A DNA stretch of 64,000 nt from Oxalobacter aliiformigenes (lineage in GTDB: Bacteria; Pseudomonadota; Gammaproteobacteria; Burkholderiales; Burkholderiaceae_D). The DNA lies in the NCBI RefSeq assembly GCF_027116575.1, contig NZ_CP098252.1:124001-188000 (forward strand), in the 5' to 3' direction. The stretch's first letter is position 1, and each line of letters starts with the position of its first letter. Made by a program: the position numbers and the translations under genes. This document shows positions 10,134 through 17,909 of the stretch, piece after piece. The notes beneath the pieces were generated by a model, which was given only the letters and a program-made list of their open reading frames with translations, searched no databases and had not been told where the DNA came from.

Positions 10134-10730
10134 ATGTCAGCGCCCAGAACCGCAGAAGTTATCCGCAATACCAACGAAACGAAGATTCATGTCACAATCA
10201 ATCTGGACGGTACCGGTCGCCAGAATCTTGCAACCGGCGTTCCGTTTCTCGATCACATGCTGGATCAAATCGCCCGCCACGGTCTGATTGATCTGGATAT
10301 ACAGGCACAGGGCGACTTGCACATTGACGACCATCATACCGTTGAGGATATCGGCATCGCGCTCGGCCAGGCATTGTTTCAGGCGGTCGGCGACAAAAAA
10401 GGCATTCGCCGGTATGGTCATGCCTATGTTCCGCTTGATGAATCGCTTTCAAGAGTGGTCATCGATTTTTCAGGACGACCTTATCTGGAATTTCATGTAC
10501 CTTTTGTCCGCGCAACAACCGGCCGTTTTGATCTGGACCTTGTACGTGAATTTTTCCAGGGTCTGGTCAACCATGCTAGGATTTCGCTGCACATCGATAA
10601 TCTGCGTGGAGAAAACGCCCATCATCAGTGCGAAACCGTATTCAAGGCCTTTGGACGTGCATTACGTATGGCTGCCGAACGGGATCCAAGGGCCGCCGAT
10701 ACGATTCCGTCGACAAAAGGAACTCTGTAA
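10134..10730 (+). CDS. hisB: HisB, imidazoleglycerol-phosphate dehydratase (monofunctional)
   Basis: Mn-dependent dehydratase of histidine synthesis, 198 residues. Only the dehydratase domain is present; the histidinol-phosphatase domain fused to it in E. coli is absent, so the phosphatase must be encoded elsewhere. Metal-binding His clusters are seen in [33 protein letters not shown] and [18 protein letters not shown]. Only 41 bases separate it from hisH; the marC-type gene often found here in Burkholderia is missing. Confidence 0.96.
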   Translation: MSAPRTAEVIRNTNETKIHVTINLDGTGRQNLATGVPFLDHMLDQIARHGLIDLDIQAQGDLHIDDHHTVEDIGIALGQALFQAVGDKKGIRRYGHAYVPLDESLSRVVIDFSGRPYLEFHVPFVRATTGRFDLDLVREFFQGLVNHARISLHIDNLRGENAHHQCETVFKAFGRALRMAAERDPRAADTIPSTKGTL

Positions 10731-10771
10731 CTCCTGCTGCATTTCATCTTTATTCTGACCTTTTGATCCCT

Positions 10772-11410
10772 ATGAAAAAAATAGTTGTTGTTGACTACGG
10801 CATGGGAAATCTGCGTTCCGTAGCGCAGGCGTTACGGGCTGTCGCACCTGACATGGAAATTCTTGTTTCAGGCAGGGTATCCGACCTACAAGAGGCAGAC
10901 CGTATTGTTTTGCCTGGCCAGGGAGCCATGCCGGACTGCATGGCCTCTCTTGAAAAATCAGGCCTGAAAGAAGAACTCGTCAAAGCTGCCGGGAAAAAAC
11001 CGGTTTTCGGAATTTGTGTCGGAGAACAAATGCTTCTCGACTGGAGTGAAGAAGGCGATACGCAAGGACTCGGCCTTATTCCGGGCAAAGTGATACGATT
11101 CCGACTGGACGATCAGCGCCAAAACGACGGCTCGCGATACAAAGTCCCCCAAATGGGATGGAACCAAGTCATTCAGAACCGGTCTCACCCGCTTTGGAAA
11201 GGTATTGACGACAAAAGCTTCTTTTATTTCGTCCACAGTTTTTACGCTGTTCCAAAACATCAGGAGCATATAGTCGGCAATACCGAATATGGCACCCTTT
11301 TTTGCAGTGCTGTCGCTCATGAAAATATTTTCGCGACCCAGTTCCATCCGGAAAAAAGCGCAGCCGCAGGCCTTCAGCTTTACAAAAATTTTATCCACTG
11401 GAATCCCTGA
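10772..11410 (+). CDS. hisH: HisH, glutaminase subunit of imidazole glycerol phosphate synthase
   Basis: Class I glutamine amidotransferase that supplies ammonia to HisF. From the ATG at 10772 it has 212 residues starting [17 protein letters not shown], the family N-terminus; the frame is open further upstream but that part overlaps hisB. The catalytic triad is visible: Cys82 in GICVGEQ, and His192 with Glu194 in QFHPEKS. The nucleophile motif has Glu where many homologues have Met (GICLGMQ), which is common in relatives. It lies 49 bases before hisA. Confidence 0.95.
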   Translation: MKKIVVVDYGMGNLRSVAQALRAVAPDMEILVSGRVSDLQEADRIVLPGQGAMPDCMASLEKSGLKEELVKAAGKKPVFGICVGEQMLLDWSEEGDTQGLGLIPGKVIRFRLDDQRQNDGSRYKVPQMGWNQVIQNRSHPLWKGIDDKSFFYFVHSFYAVPKHQEHIVGNTEYGTLFCSAVAHENIFATQFHPEKSAAAGLQLYKNFIHWNP

Positions 11411-11459
11411 CAGTAAACACTTACTGATTGTTTAATCACTTTTCCAATATTGCTTTATC

Positions 11460-12227
11460 ATGTTGCTTATTCCTGCTATTGATTTGAAAGATGGCTCCTG
11501 TGTACGACTGAGACAGGGTGATATGAACCAAGCTACGGTATTTTCCGAAGACCCCGCCGAAATGGCATTACACTGGCTGAAACGAGGCGCCAGACGGCTT
11601 CATCTGGTCGATCTGAATGGTGCATTTGCCGGAAAACCTGTCAATGAAGCGGCTGTAAAGGACATCATCCGGGTTGTTCAGGATTATGCCGAGGACAATG
11701 ACCTTGACGAGATCCCCGTTCAGCTGGGCGGAGGCATCCGCGATCTTGATACAATCGAACGTTACCTGGATCACGGTCTTTCCTACATTATCGTCGGAAC
11801 AGCAGCTGTCAAAAACCCGGGATTTCTGCAGGATGCCTGTGGCGCTTTCCCCGGTCAGATCATCGTCGGTCTGGACGCCAAAGGCGGCAAGGTGGCTACC
11901 GATGGCTGGAGCAAGCTTTCCCGTCACGATGTGATCGAACTTGGAAAAAAATACGAAGGTTACGGTGTAGAGGCAATCATTTATACGGATATCGGCCGTG
12001 ACGGTATGATGGCGGGTGTCAACATCGAGGCGACAGTCAAACTGGCCCGTGCCGTAAAAGTGCCGGTCATTGCATCTGGCGGAGTGCACGATCTGGGAGA
12101 CGTCGAAGCACTTTGCGCTGTACAAGGCGAGGGAATCGAGGGAGTGATCTGCGGACGTTCCATCTACGAAGGGACCCTCGATCTTGAAGAAGCCCAGATT
12201 CGTGCAGATGAACTGTCCGAGCTGTGA
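11460..12227 (+). CDS. hisA: HisA, ProFAR isomerase
   Basis: TIM-barrel isomerase that opens the ribose ring of ProFAR to give PRFAR. It has 255 residues, slightly longer than the usual 245. The N-terminal catalytic Asp is in [19 protein letters not shown] and the second Asp in [17 protein letters not shown]. Phosphate-binding segments are [13 protein letters not shown] and [13 protein letters not shown]. Its stop overlaps an in-frame GTG for hisF, but hisF probably starts at 12254. Confidence 0.96.
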   Translation: MLLIPAIDLKDGSCVRLRQGDMNQATVFSEDPAEMALHWLKRGARRLHLVDLNGAFAGKPVNEAAVKDIIRVVQDYAEDNDLDEIPVQLGGGIRDLDTIERYLDHGLSYIIVGTAAVKNPGFLQDACGAFPGQIIVGLDAKGGKVATDGWSKLSRHDVIELGKKYEGYGVEAIIYTDIGRDGMMAGVNIEATVKLARAVKVPVIASGGVHDLGDVEALCAVQGEGIEGVICGRSIYEGTLDLEEAQIRADELSEL

Positions 12228-12253
12228 CGCAACCAAGTCAGGGGAAAAAGGTT

Positions 12254-13012
12254 ATGTTGACCAAAAGAATCATTCCATGTCTTGACGTAACAGCCGGCCG
12301 GGTCGTCAAGGGAGTCAATTTCGTCGAACTCAAGGATGCCGGCGATCCTGTCGAAATCGCACGCCGTTACAACGACCAGGGTGCGGATGAATTGACGTTT
12401 CTGGATATAACGGCTTCCAGTGACCAGCGCGATCTTATCCTGAATATCATCGAAGACGTTTCTTCACAGGTTTTCATTCCCCTGACAGTAGGAGGAGGGG
12501 TCCGTACAGTCGAAGACGTCAGACGTCTGTTAAACGCAGGTGCCGACAAGGTCAGTATCAATACATCTGCCGTTACCAACCCCCAGCTGGTTGCGGATGC
12601 TTCATCCCGTTATGGATCACAATGTATTGTCGTTGCAATCGATGCAAAACAGGTATCTCCCGGAAGATGGGAAATATTCACTCATGGCGGCCGCAATCCG
12701 ACTGGACTCGAAGCCGTTTCATGGGCCCAAAAGATCGAAAATCTGGGCGCTGGAGAAATCCTGCTCACCAGTATGGACAGGGACGGAACCAAAAGCGGAT
12801 TCGATATCGAACTGACCCGTGCCATATCCGATTCTGTCAATATTCCCGTCATCGCTTCCGGCGGCGTAGGCAATTTGCAGCATCTTGCCGAGGGTATTCA
12901 GAAAGGCCATGCAGATGCGGTACTGGCCGCCAGTATCTTCCATTATGGCGAATATACCGTACAGCAAGCCAAGAAATTCATGTCTGACCAAAATATTCCG
13001 GTACGCTTATGA
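12254..13012 (+). CDS. hisF: HisF, cyclase subunit of imidazole glycerol phosphate synthase
   Basis: TIM-barrel synthase that uses ammonia from HisH to make imidazole-glycerol phosphate and AICAR. The chosen ATG at 12254 gives [20 protein letters not shown], with Asp11 as the expected catalytic acid, 252 residues, and an AGGGG ribosome-binding site about nine bases before. A GTG at 12224 overlapping the hisA stop would add ten residues that do not look like the family. Other motifs are [35 protein letters not shown] and [13 protein letters not shown]. The stop overlaps hisI (ATGA). Confidence 0.96.
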   Translation: MLTKRIIPCLDVTAGRVVKGVNFVELKDAGDPVEIARRYNDQGADELTFLDITASSDQRDLILNIIEDVSSQVFIPLTVGGGVRTVEDVRRLLNAGADKVSINTSAVTNPQLVADASSRYGSQCIVVAIDAKQVSPGRWEIFTHGGRNPTGLEAVSWAQKIENLGAGEILLTSMDRDGTKSGFDIELTRAISDSVNIPVIASGGVGNLQHLAEGIQKGHADAVLAASIFHYGEYTVQQAKKFMSDQNIPVRL

Positions 13013-13407
13013 AGAACCAAGACTGGCTGAATGTTATTCAATGGAACGAGCAGGGACTCGTTCCGGTCATTACACAGGACGTTTCAACGAACAGGGTTCT
13101 GATGCTGGCCTGGATCAACCGTACGGCACTGGAAAAGACCCTGCAATGCGGAGAAGCTGTATACTGGAGCCGCTCAAGAAACAGACTCTGGCATAAAGGG
13201 GAGGAATCGGGACATATTCAGAAAATCGTCGATATACGTCTTGATTGCGATAACGATGCCCTGTTATTTCTCGTTGAACAGACCGGGCTGGCATGCCATA
13301 CCGGAAGACTTTCATGCTTTTACCAGCACCCCGAAAATACAGAAGGAAATATCCAGTGGATTGCTGTCGATCCCGTATTGAAAAAACCTTCGGAAATATA
13401 CAAATGA
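13009..13407 (+). CDS. hisI: HisI, phosphoribosyl-AMP cyclohydrolase
   Basis: Zinc- and magnesium-dependent hydrolase of the third pathway step. It has 132 residues as a separate protein, not fused to HisE as in enterics. Key parts are [34 protein letters not shown], the metal-binding DCDNDALLF, and the Cys-rich [10 protein letters not shown] that forms the zinc site. It overlaps both neighbours by ATGA, indicating coupled translation of hisF-hisI-hisE. Confidence 0.96.
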   Translation: MKNQDWLNVIQWNEQGLVPVITQDVSTNRVLMLAWINRTALEKTLQCGEAVYWSRSRNRLWHKGEESGHIQKIVDIRLDCDNDALLFLVEQTGLACHTGRLSCFYQHPENTEGNIQWIAVDPVLKKPSEIYK

Positions 13408-13748
13408 ACGATATTCTCTCAAGAATCGCATCCGTTATTGAATCCAGAAAACTGGCGAATGGTGGCGACCCTCAAAAATCCTACGTCAGCAGCCTGTTTG
13501 CCAAGGGCGATGACGCTATAATGAAAAAAGTCGGCGAAGAAGCGACTGAAACCGTCATGGCTGCCAAGGATATCCGTAACAATATGCCTGCCGGAAAACT
13601 GGTCTATGAATGTGCCGACTTATGGTTTCATACCATGATTCTTCTGGCACAATTTGACCTGACGCCTGATGATGTTTTGAAGGAACTGGCACGTCGCGAG
13701 GGAATGTCAGGCATAGAGGAAAAAGCGTCACGCAAGAAAGTATCCTGA
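13404..13748 (+). CDS. hisE: HisE, phosphoribosyl-ATP pyrophosphatase
   Basis: All-helical MazG-like hydrolase that converts PR-ATP to PR-AMP, 114 residues. The ATG at 13404 overlaps the hisI stop and gives [16 protein letters not shown]; the frame is open further upstream but that is inside hisI. The metal-binding helix is seen in [16 protein letters not shown] and the second acidic helix in [15 protein letters not shown]. It is the last his gene; hinT begins 36 bases later, probably in the same transcript. Confidence 0.95.
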   Translation: MNDILSRIASVIESRKLANGGDPQKSYVSSLFAKGDDAIMKKVGEEATETVMAAKDIRNNMPAGKLVYECADLWFHTMILLAQFDLTPDDVLKELARREGMSGIEEKASRKKVS

Positions 13749-13784
13749 TAATTTGCAGATAGACTGAACCGGGGAGATCCGATA

Positions 13785-14156
13785 ATGGAAGATTGTATTT
13801 TTTGCAAAATCGTAAAAAAAGAATTGCCATCAACGCTTGTTTTTGAAAACGAAAGGATCATGGTTTTCAAGGACATTCATCCGGCGGCTCCGGTTCACCT
13901 GCTGATTATTCCCAAAAAACACATTCCGACGCTATCGCATTGTAGCGAAGATGATGCTGCCTTATTGGGTGAAATGATGGCGTTGATACCCAAACTGGCC
14001 CGGGAAGAGGGAATCGCGGTATCCGGCACGGAAACAGGAACACCACAAGGCGGATTCAGGGTAGTGGTCAATACCGGACCTGACGGCAAGCAGGATGTCT
14101 ATCACATGCACATCCATCTGATGGGCGGACCACGTCCATGGAAAACACCGAACTGA
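13785..14156 (+). CDS. hinT: HIT-family nucleoside phosphoramidase, HinT-like
   Basis: Histidine-triad protein, 123 residues, expected to hydrolyse purine nucleoside phosphoramidates in the cytoplasm. The N-terminal CIFCKIVKKELPS and the C-terminal triad HMHIHLMGG (pattern H-x-H-x-H) are diagnostic. A GGGGAG ribosome-binding site lies upstream. It follows hisE as in other Burkholderiales. There tatABC normally comes next, whereas here the next element is a terminator and a convergent protease gene. Confidence 0.93.
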   Translation: MEDCIFCKIVKKELPSTLVFENERIMVFKDIHPAAPVHLLIIPKKHIPTLSHCSEDDAALLGEMMALIPKLAREEGIAVSGTETGTPQGGFRVVVNTGPDGKQDVYHMHIHLMGGPRPWKTPN

Positions 14157-14170
14157 TAGAATACTCACGC

Positions 14171-14205
14171 AAAAAGAGGCATACCATTCAGTATGCCTTT
14201 TTTTT
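14171..14205. terminator. Bidirectional intrinsic terminator between hinT and the protease gene
   Basis: Inverted repeat AGGCATAC (14177-14184) and GTATGCCT (14191-14198) with a six-base loop. An A5 run precedes it and a T8 run follows, so it can end transcripts from both convergent genes. Its right end touches the stop codon of the minus-strand protease gene. Confidence 0.8.
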
Positions 14206-15364
14206 ACTGGCTCTGGTTCTCCAGTTTTTTCTTGGAAGGCCTTTTGCCGACGATAATCTCCAGCGGAAATTCCTTGCCCTCACGCAAGACGACAATCTTC
14301 GTTTTGCTGTCTGGCTTGAGCTTGGCAATCAGATTGAACATCTCAGATATGTTCGAAATGGTTTGTCCTTCTACGGAAACCAGAATATCGCCCGGCTTGA
14401 CACCCGCTTTGTCCGCAGGACCGTTCTTGAGAACGGCAGCGATAATGACTCCTTCTTCTCTGCCAAGGGACAAATTTTCCGCCAGTTCGGGAGTGATATC
14501 TCTCGGTTCTACGCCAATCCATCCCCTGATGACCTGTCCCTTGCTGATAATCGCATCCATAACGGTCTTCACCGTAGAAACGGGAATGGCAAAACCGATA
14601 CCCAGCGAGCCACCACTGCGTGAATAAATGGCGGAATTGATTCCCAGCAGATTCCCACTTGTATCAATCAACGCCCCTCCCGAATTGCCTGGATTGATTG
14701 CCGCATCCGTCTGTATAAAATTTTCATAAATATTGATACCCAGCTGGCTGCGCCCGAGCGCGGAGATTATGCCCATAGTAACAGTCTGCCCGACTCCGAA
14801 CGGATTACCTATTGCCAGAACAACATCACCTACCCGGGCATTTTCAACATCGCCGAATGTGATTGCCGGCAAATCCGGCAAATTGATCTTGATAACGGCC
14901 AGATCCGTTTCCGGATCCGTCCCGACCAGTTTGGCCGCGGCCTTTCTTCCATCCTCAAATGCCACCTCGATCTGGTCAGCCGTCTCCACAACATGATTGT
15001 TCGTCAAAATATAACCATCATGAGTCGCCACGACTCCTGACCCCAGACTCATTTGCTTTTCGGTATCGTTAAAACGCTCACCAAAAAACCGCTTCAGGAA
15101 AGGATCATCCAGAAGCGGACTTTGAGGCTGCCGGATTTCCTTGGTCGTATAAATATTGACAACAGCAGGCATCGCCCGTGAAACCGCCTCACGATAGGAG
15201 GATTGAGCCGGGACTGCCTCGGCAACACCTTCCCGAACCTGTGTATCAGGCATCAGGGATTTTTTGTCCAGATCGAGCCATTCGGGCTTCAGGGTCACAA
15301 CAACAAACCAGATCGCCAGACAAACTGTTATAGTTTGAGCAAACAACAGCCAAAGACGTCGCAT
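14204..15364 (-). CDS. Membrane-anchored periplasmic serine protease with one PDZ domain, DegS/DegQ family
   Basis: HtrA-family protease in the periplasm, 386 residues from the preferred start at 15364 (MRRLWLLFAQTITV); an upstream ATG at 15388 would add eight residues. The N-terminal hydrophobic segment (about residues 3-25) is probably an uncleaved anchor. The catalytic triad is His124 in LTNNHVVETAD, Asp154 in ETDLAVIKI and Ser228 in NPGNSGGAL. A single PDZ domain spans roughly 280-370, so it resembles DegS/AlgW architecture rather than two-PDZ DegP. In related genomes this gene sits beside Nif3 and tatC. Its start codon is only three bases from the divergent Nif3 start. Confidence 0.93.
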   Translation of the reverse strand: MRRLWLLFAQTITVCLAIWFVVVTLKPEWLDLDKKSLMPDTQVREGVAEAVPAQSSYREAVSRAMPAVVNIYTTKEIRQPQSPLLDDPFLKRFFGERFNDTEKQMSLGSGVVATHDGYILTNNHVVETADQIEVAFEDGRKAAAKLVGTDPETDLAVIKINLPDLPAITFGDVENARVGDVVLAIGNPFGVGQTVTMGIISALGRSQLGINIYENFIQTDAAINPGNSGGALIDTSGNLLGINSAIYSRSGGSLGIGFAIPVSTVKTVMDAIISKGQVIRGWIGVEPRDITPELAENLSLGREEGVIIAAVLKNGPADKAGVKPGDILVSVEGQTISNISEMFNLIAKLKPDSKTKIVVLREGKEFPLEIIVGKRPSKKKLENQSQ

Positions 15365-15367
15365 GAT

Positions 15368-16147
15368 ATGAATAGGATAAAGAGTCAAAAAACAGTAGAC
15401 AGAAACGAAGTCGTTAAATTTCTGGCAGATGAATTAAAAATTGCATTTATTCGTGATTATTGTCCAAATGGACTGCAAGTGGAAGGCCAATCCCGAATTT
15501 CATCCATTGTCAGTGGCGTAACAGCCAGTCTGGCACTCATTGAAGCGGCAATAGAATCCAAAGCCGATACCATTCTGGTCCATCACGGATATTTCTGGCG
15601 AAATGAAAATGCCTGTATAACCGGCCCCAAGCAAAAACGCATCAAGCTGCTTTTATCCCATGATATCAACCTGCTGGCGTATCACCTGCCACTCGACTGT
15701 CATCCCGTTCTCGGAAACAACAGTCAATTGGCCAAAGTGCTCGGTTTCACCACAACGGGCAGATTCGGCGAAAACGATCTGGGCTGGCTTGGCATGGTAA
15801 CCGTTCCCGAACTGGTCACCGTTTCCGATCTGGCGGCATGGATCGGGAAAAAACTGGGCAGACCTCCCCTGATTATCGGCAAACCGGAACAAAAACTCGA
15901 TACCATCGGATGGTGCAGTGGCGCTGCACAAGACCTGCTACCCGATGCCGTACAGGCAGGAGCGACAGTCTACCTGTCCGGCGAAATATCCGAACGTACT
16001 GTCCATGAAGCACGTGAATACGGCATAACGTATCTGGCTTGCGGGCATCACGCAACCGAGCAGTTCGGCATACAGGCCCTGGGCGATTGCCTCAGGAAAA
16101 AATTCGGCATTCACCACGAATATATTGATATCGACAATCCGGTTTGA
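15368..16147 (+). CDS. Nif3-like dinuclear metal center protein (YbgI / GTP cyclohydrolase 1 type 2 family)
   Basis: Member of the Nif3/YbgI family, 259 residues from the ATG at 15368 (MNRIKSQKTVDRNEV). The metal ligands are in LVHHGYFWRNE, LLAYHLPLDCHPVLGNN and CGHHATEQFGIQAL. The cellular role of the family is unsettled. The frame stays open upstream, but the residues there do not match the family and overlap the protease gene antisense. The start lies three bases from the divergent protease start. In relatives petABC follows; here sspA comes next after 224 bases. Confidence 0.9.
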   Translation: MNRIKSQKTVDRNEVVKFLADELKIAFIRDYCPNGLQVEGQSRISSIVSGVTASLALIEAAIESKADTILVHHGYFWRNENACITGPKQKRIKLLLSHDINLLAYHLPLDCHPVLGNNSQLAKVLGFTTTGRFGENDLGWLGMVTVPELVTVSDLAAWIGKKLGRPPLIIGKPEQKLDTIGWCSGAAQDLLPDAVQAGATVYLSGEISERTVHEAREYGITYLACGHHATEQFGIQALGDCLRKKFGIHHEYIDIDNPV

Positions 16148-16189
16148 CGTCCCTTCTTTCTGCCGTCCCGGCCTGAAGACAGCTTCCTC

Positions 16190-16218
16190 TTTAAAACCGA
16201 ATGGCACTCCTTTATAAT
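16190..16218 (+). promoter_or_regulatory. Possible sigma70 promoter upstream of sspA
   Basis: A perfect -10 TATAAT lies at 16213-16218. Seventeen bases before it TTTAAA (16190-16195) matches the -35 consensus at four of six positions. It would give sspA a leader of about 145 bases. The 224-base gap otherwise shows no gene and no recognisable remnant of petABC. Confidence 0.35.
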
Positions 16219-16371
16219 ACGCAGCCATATGCATTGCCGGTCTTGTCAATTTTTCCGGTTATCACGATCCCCGATACTTCGGCCACTTTATTTTCCTGAT
16301 TAACCGGTCGGCAATGCAACCTGCGGCATCCATAATTTGATTATTTTCTTCTGCAATAAAGGAACAATATC

Positions 16372-16983
16372 ATGATGGTTCTCTACTCTGGAACGACTTG
16401 TCCTTTCTCACAGCGCTGTCGTTTCGTGCTTTTCGAAAAGGGCATGGATTTCGAAATCAGAGATATCGACCTCTTTAACAAGCCAGAAGAAATATCTGCA
16501 ATGAACCCGTACGGTCAGGTTCCCATTCTGGTCGAAAGAGAACTCATCCTCTATGAATCCAACATTATCAATGAATACATTGATGAACGGTTTCCGCATC
16601 CCCAGTTGATGCCGGCAGACCCTCTGATGCGTGCAAGAGCCCGGTTGATGCTGTTCAATTGCGAAAAAGAACTTTTCGTTCACGTCAACACACTCGAGAA
16701 CGACAAGTCGGAAAATGCCGCGGCCAATCATGAAAAAGCCCGGACACAAATCAAGGAATATCTGACCGCCTTGTCCCCTTTGTTCCAGAAAAGCAAATAC
16801 GTCCTGGGAGATGAGTTCTCGATGCTGGATGTTGCTCTGGCACCACTGTTATGGCGACTCGACTATTACGGTATCGAACTCTCCAAAACAGCGGCGCCGC
16901 TCATGAAATACGCAGAACGGGTTTTTTCCCGTCCAGCCTATATTGAAGCTTTGACTCCGCCGGAAAAAGTCATGCGTCGCTAA
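16372..16983 (+). CDS. sspA: SspA, stringent starvation protein A (GST fold)
   Basis: RNA-polymerase-associated protein with a glutathione-S-transferase fold, 203 residues. The N-terminal thioredoxin-like half begins MMVLYSGTTCPFSQRCRFVL and contains NPYGQVPILVERELILYESN with the cis-Pro. The C-terminal helical half includes DEFSMLDVALAPLLWRLDYY. An AAGGAA ribosome-binding site lies about eight bases before the start. It is followed at once by sspB, as in many Proteobacteria. Confidence 0.93.
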   Translation: MMVLYSGTTCPFSQRCRFVLFEKGMDFEIRDIDLFNKPEEISAMNPYGQVPILVERELILYESNIINEYIDERFPHPQLMPADPLMRARARLMLFNCEKELFVHVNTLENDKSENAAANHEKARTQIKEYLTALSPLFQKSKYVLGDEFSMLDVALAPLLWRLDYYGIELSKTAAPLMKYAERVFSRPAYIEALTPPEKVMRR

Positions 16984-17005
16984 TCATTCCAGCAGGATGA
17001 GGATT

Positions 17006-17389
17006 ATGGCTGAAATCCCAACAAAACCTTATTTGCTTCGGGCAATTCATGAATGGTGTACCGACAATGGATATACCCCTTATATTGCTGTCAAAGTCGG
17101 AACCTTCGCACGGGTTCCTATGCAGTACGTTCGGGATGGCCAGATCGTTCTGGATATCAGTTATGACGCGACCAGCGGCCTGAACATGAGCAATACGGCC
17201 ATCCAGTTCAAGGCAAGATTCGGGGGCATACCTCAGGATATCTATATTCCGGTAGAAAATATCGCTGCCATTTATGCAAGTGAAAACGGGCAGGGAATGG
17301 GTTTCGAACCTTCCGAACCCAAATCCGGTACAGAAACGGCACCGGTTGAAAAACCTGCAAAAAAACCTACCTTAACAAGAATAAAATAA
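17006..17389 (+). CDS. sspB: SspB, ClpXP adaptor protein
   Basis: Adaptor that delivers ssrA-tagged proteins to ClpXP, 127 residues from the ATG at 17006 (MAEIPTKPYLLRAIHEW); an ATG at 16997 would add three residues. An AGGA about nine bases upstream supports 17006. The substrate-binding fold is seen in GYTPYIAVKVG and IQFKARFGG. A flexible Pro/Glu/Lys-rich linker leads to the tail KPTLTRIK, which matches the ClpX-docking tail of E. coli SspB in position and character. Confidence 0.93.
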   Translation: MAEIPTKPYLLRAIHEWCTDNGYTPYIAVKVGTFARVPMQYVRDGQIVLDISYDATSGLNMSNTAIQFKARFGGIPQDIYIPVENIAAIYASENGQGMGFEPSEPKSGTETAPVEKPAKKPTLTRIK

Positions 17390-17411
17390 GTTAGAATACT
17401 TTTTTTTCAGT

Positions 17412-17487
17412 GCCGGCTTAGCTCATCTGGTAGAGCACATGATTTGTAATCATGGGGTGGCGGGTTCAAGTCCTGCAGCCGGCACCA
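17412..17487 (+). tRNA. tRNA-Thr (anticodon TGT)
   Basis: A 76-base tRNA including an encoded CCA end. The acceptor stem GCCGGCT (17412-17418) pairs with AGCCGGC (17477-17483). The D-arm is GCTC/GAGC, the anticodon stem CATGA/TCATG encloses the loop TTTGTAA with anticodon TGT, and the T-arm GCGGG/CCTGC encloses TTCAAGT. It would decode ACA (and by wobble other ACN codons). It stands alone 22 bases after sspB. Confidence 0.97.
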
Positions 17488-17909
17488 TTTCCGGTTCACT
17501 ACAATACGCATTTCGGTGCTATATATTGGTAGATGGTCTAAACAGTAAATCTTTTTATTTCCTGTGAGTTATTGATTTAAAAAAACCTTCTTGGAAAACA
17601 ACCATGCAGTTTTACCATTTGTTACGGTAAAAAAATCACCGGCCGGAAGTGATTTTTTTACCGTAATGTTATGTGTTTTGACAATCCGGTGATATACTTC
17701 GGCGACTTCAGCTTCCGGAAATACCGATATCGCTGGGCGATTGATTATGCCGGAAGTTCAGATATTCGTCTTACCTGGATTGTTATTGCTGCTGAATTGC
17801 AAATTGATCAAAGACGGCAAGCCTTAAACAGCACCGGCTTTTTATAAGTAAACTTCGTCCTGAATAATCAGGGTTATACAAGGTAAATTTTTTATCTGAA
17901 CGGGGTGTC
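17488..17909 (+). other. Intergenic region between tRNA-Thr and the CoA-transferase gene
   Basis: No gene is supported in these 422 bases. The region contains the perfect 18-bp inverted repeat listed separately, and a second wider repeat CTTCCGG (about 17711-17717) and CCGGAAG (about 17751-17757). A TATAAG at 17843-17848 could be a -10 element for the CoA-transferase but no good -35 accompanies it. The last 30 bases are AT-rich and provide a G-rich ribosome-binding site (ACGGGG) before the ATG at 17910. Confidence 0.6.
17622..17666. repeat. Perfect 18-bp inverted repeat, terminator-like
   Basis: The arm at 17622-17639 (TTACGGTAAAAAAATCAC) is perfectly complementary to 17649-17666, with a nine-base loop CGGCCGGAA. 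The arms contain an A7 and a T7 run flanking a GC-richer core, so the core alone is shaped like a bidirectional intrinsic terminator. It could end readthrough from the tRNA, but the extra outer pairing (TTACGGT/ACCGTAA) is more than a terminator needs. Confidence 0.7.

Noticed and set aside
15203..15367. In-frame upstream extension of the Nif3 gene
   Set aside because: The extra 55 residues are antisense to the protease signal-anchor region and do not match Nif3 N-termini; the ATG at 15368 fits the family.
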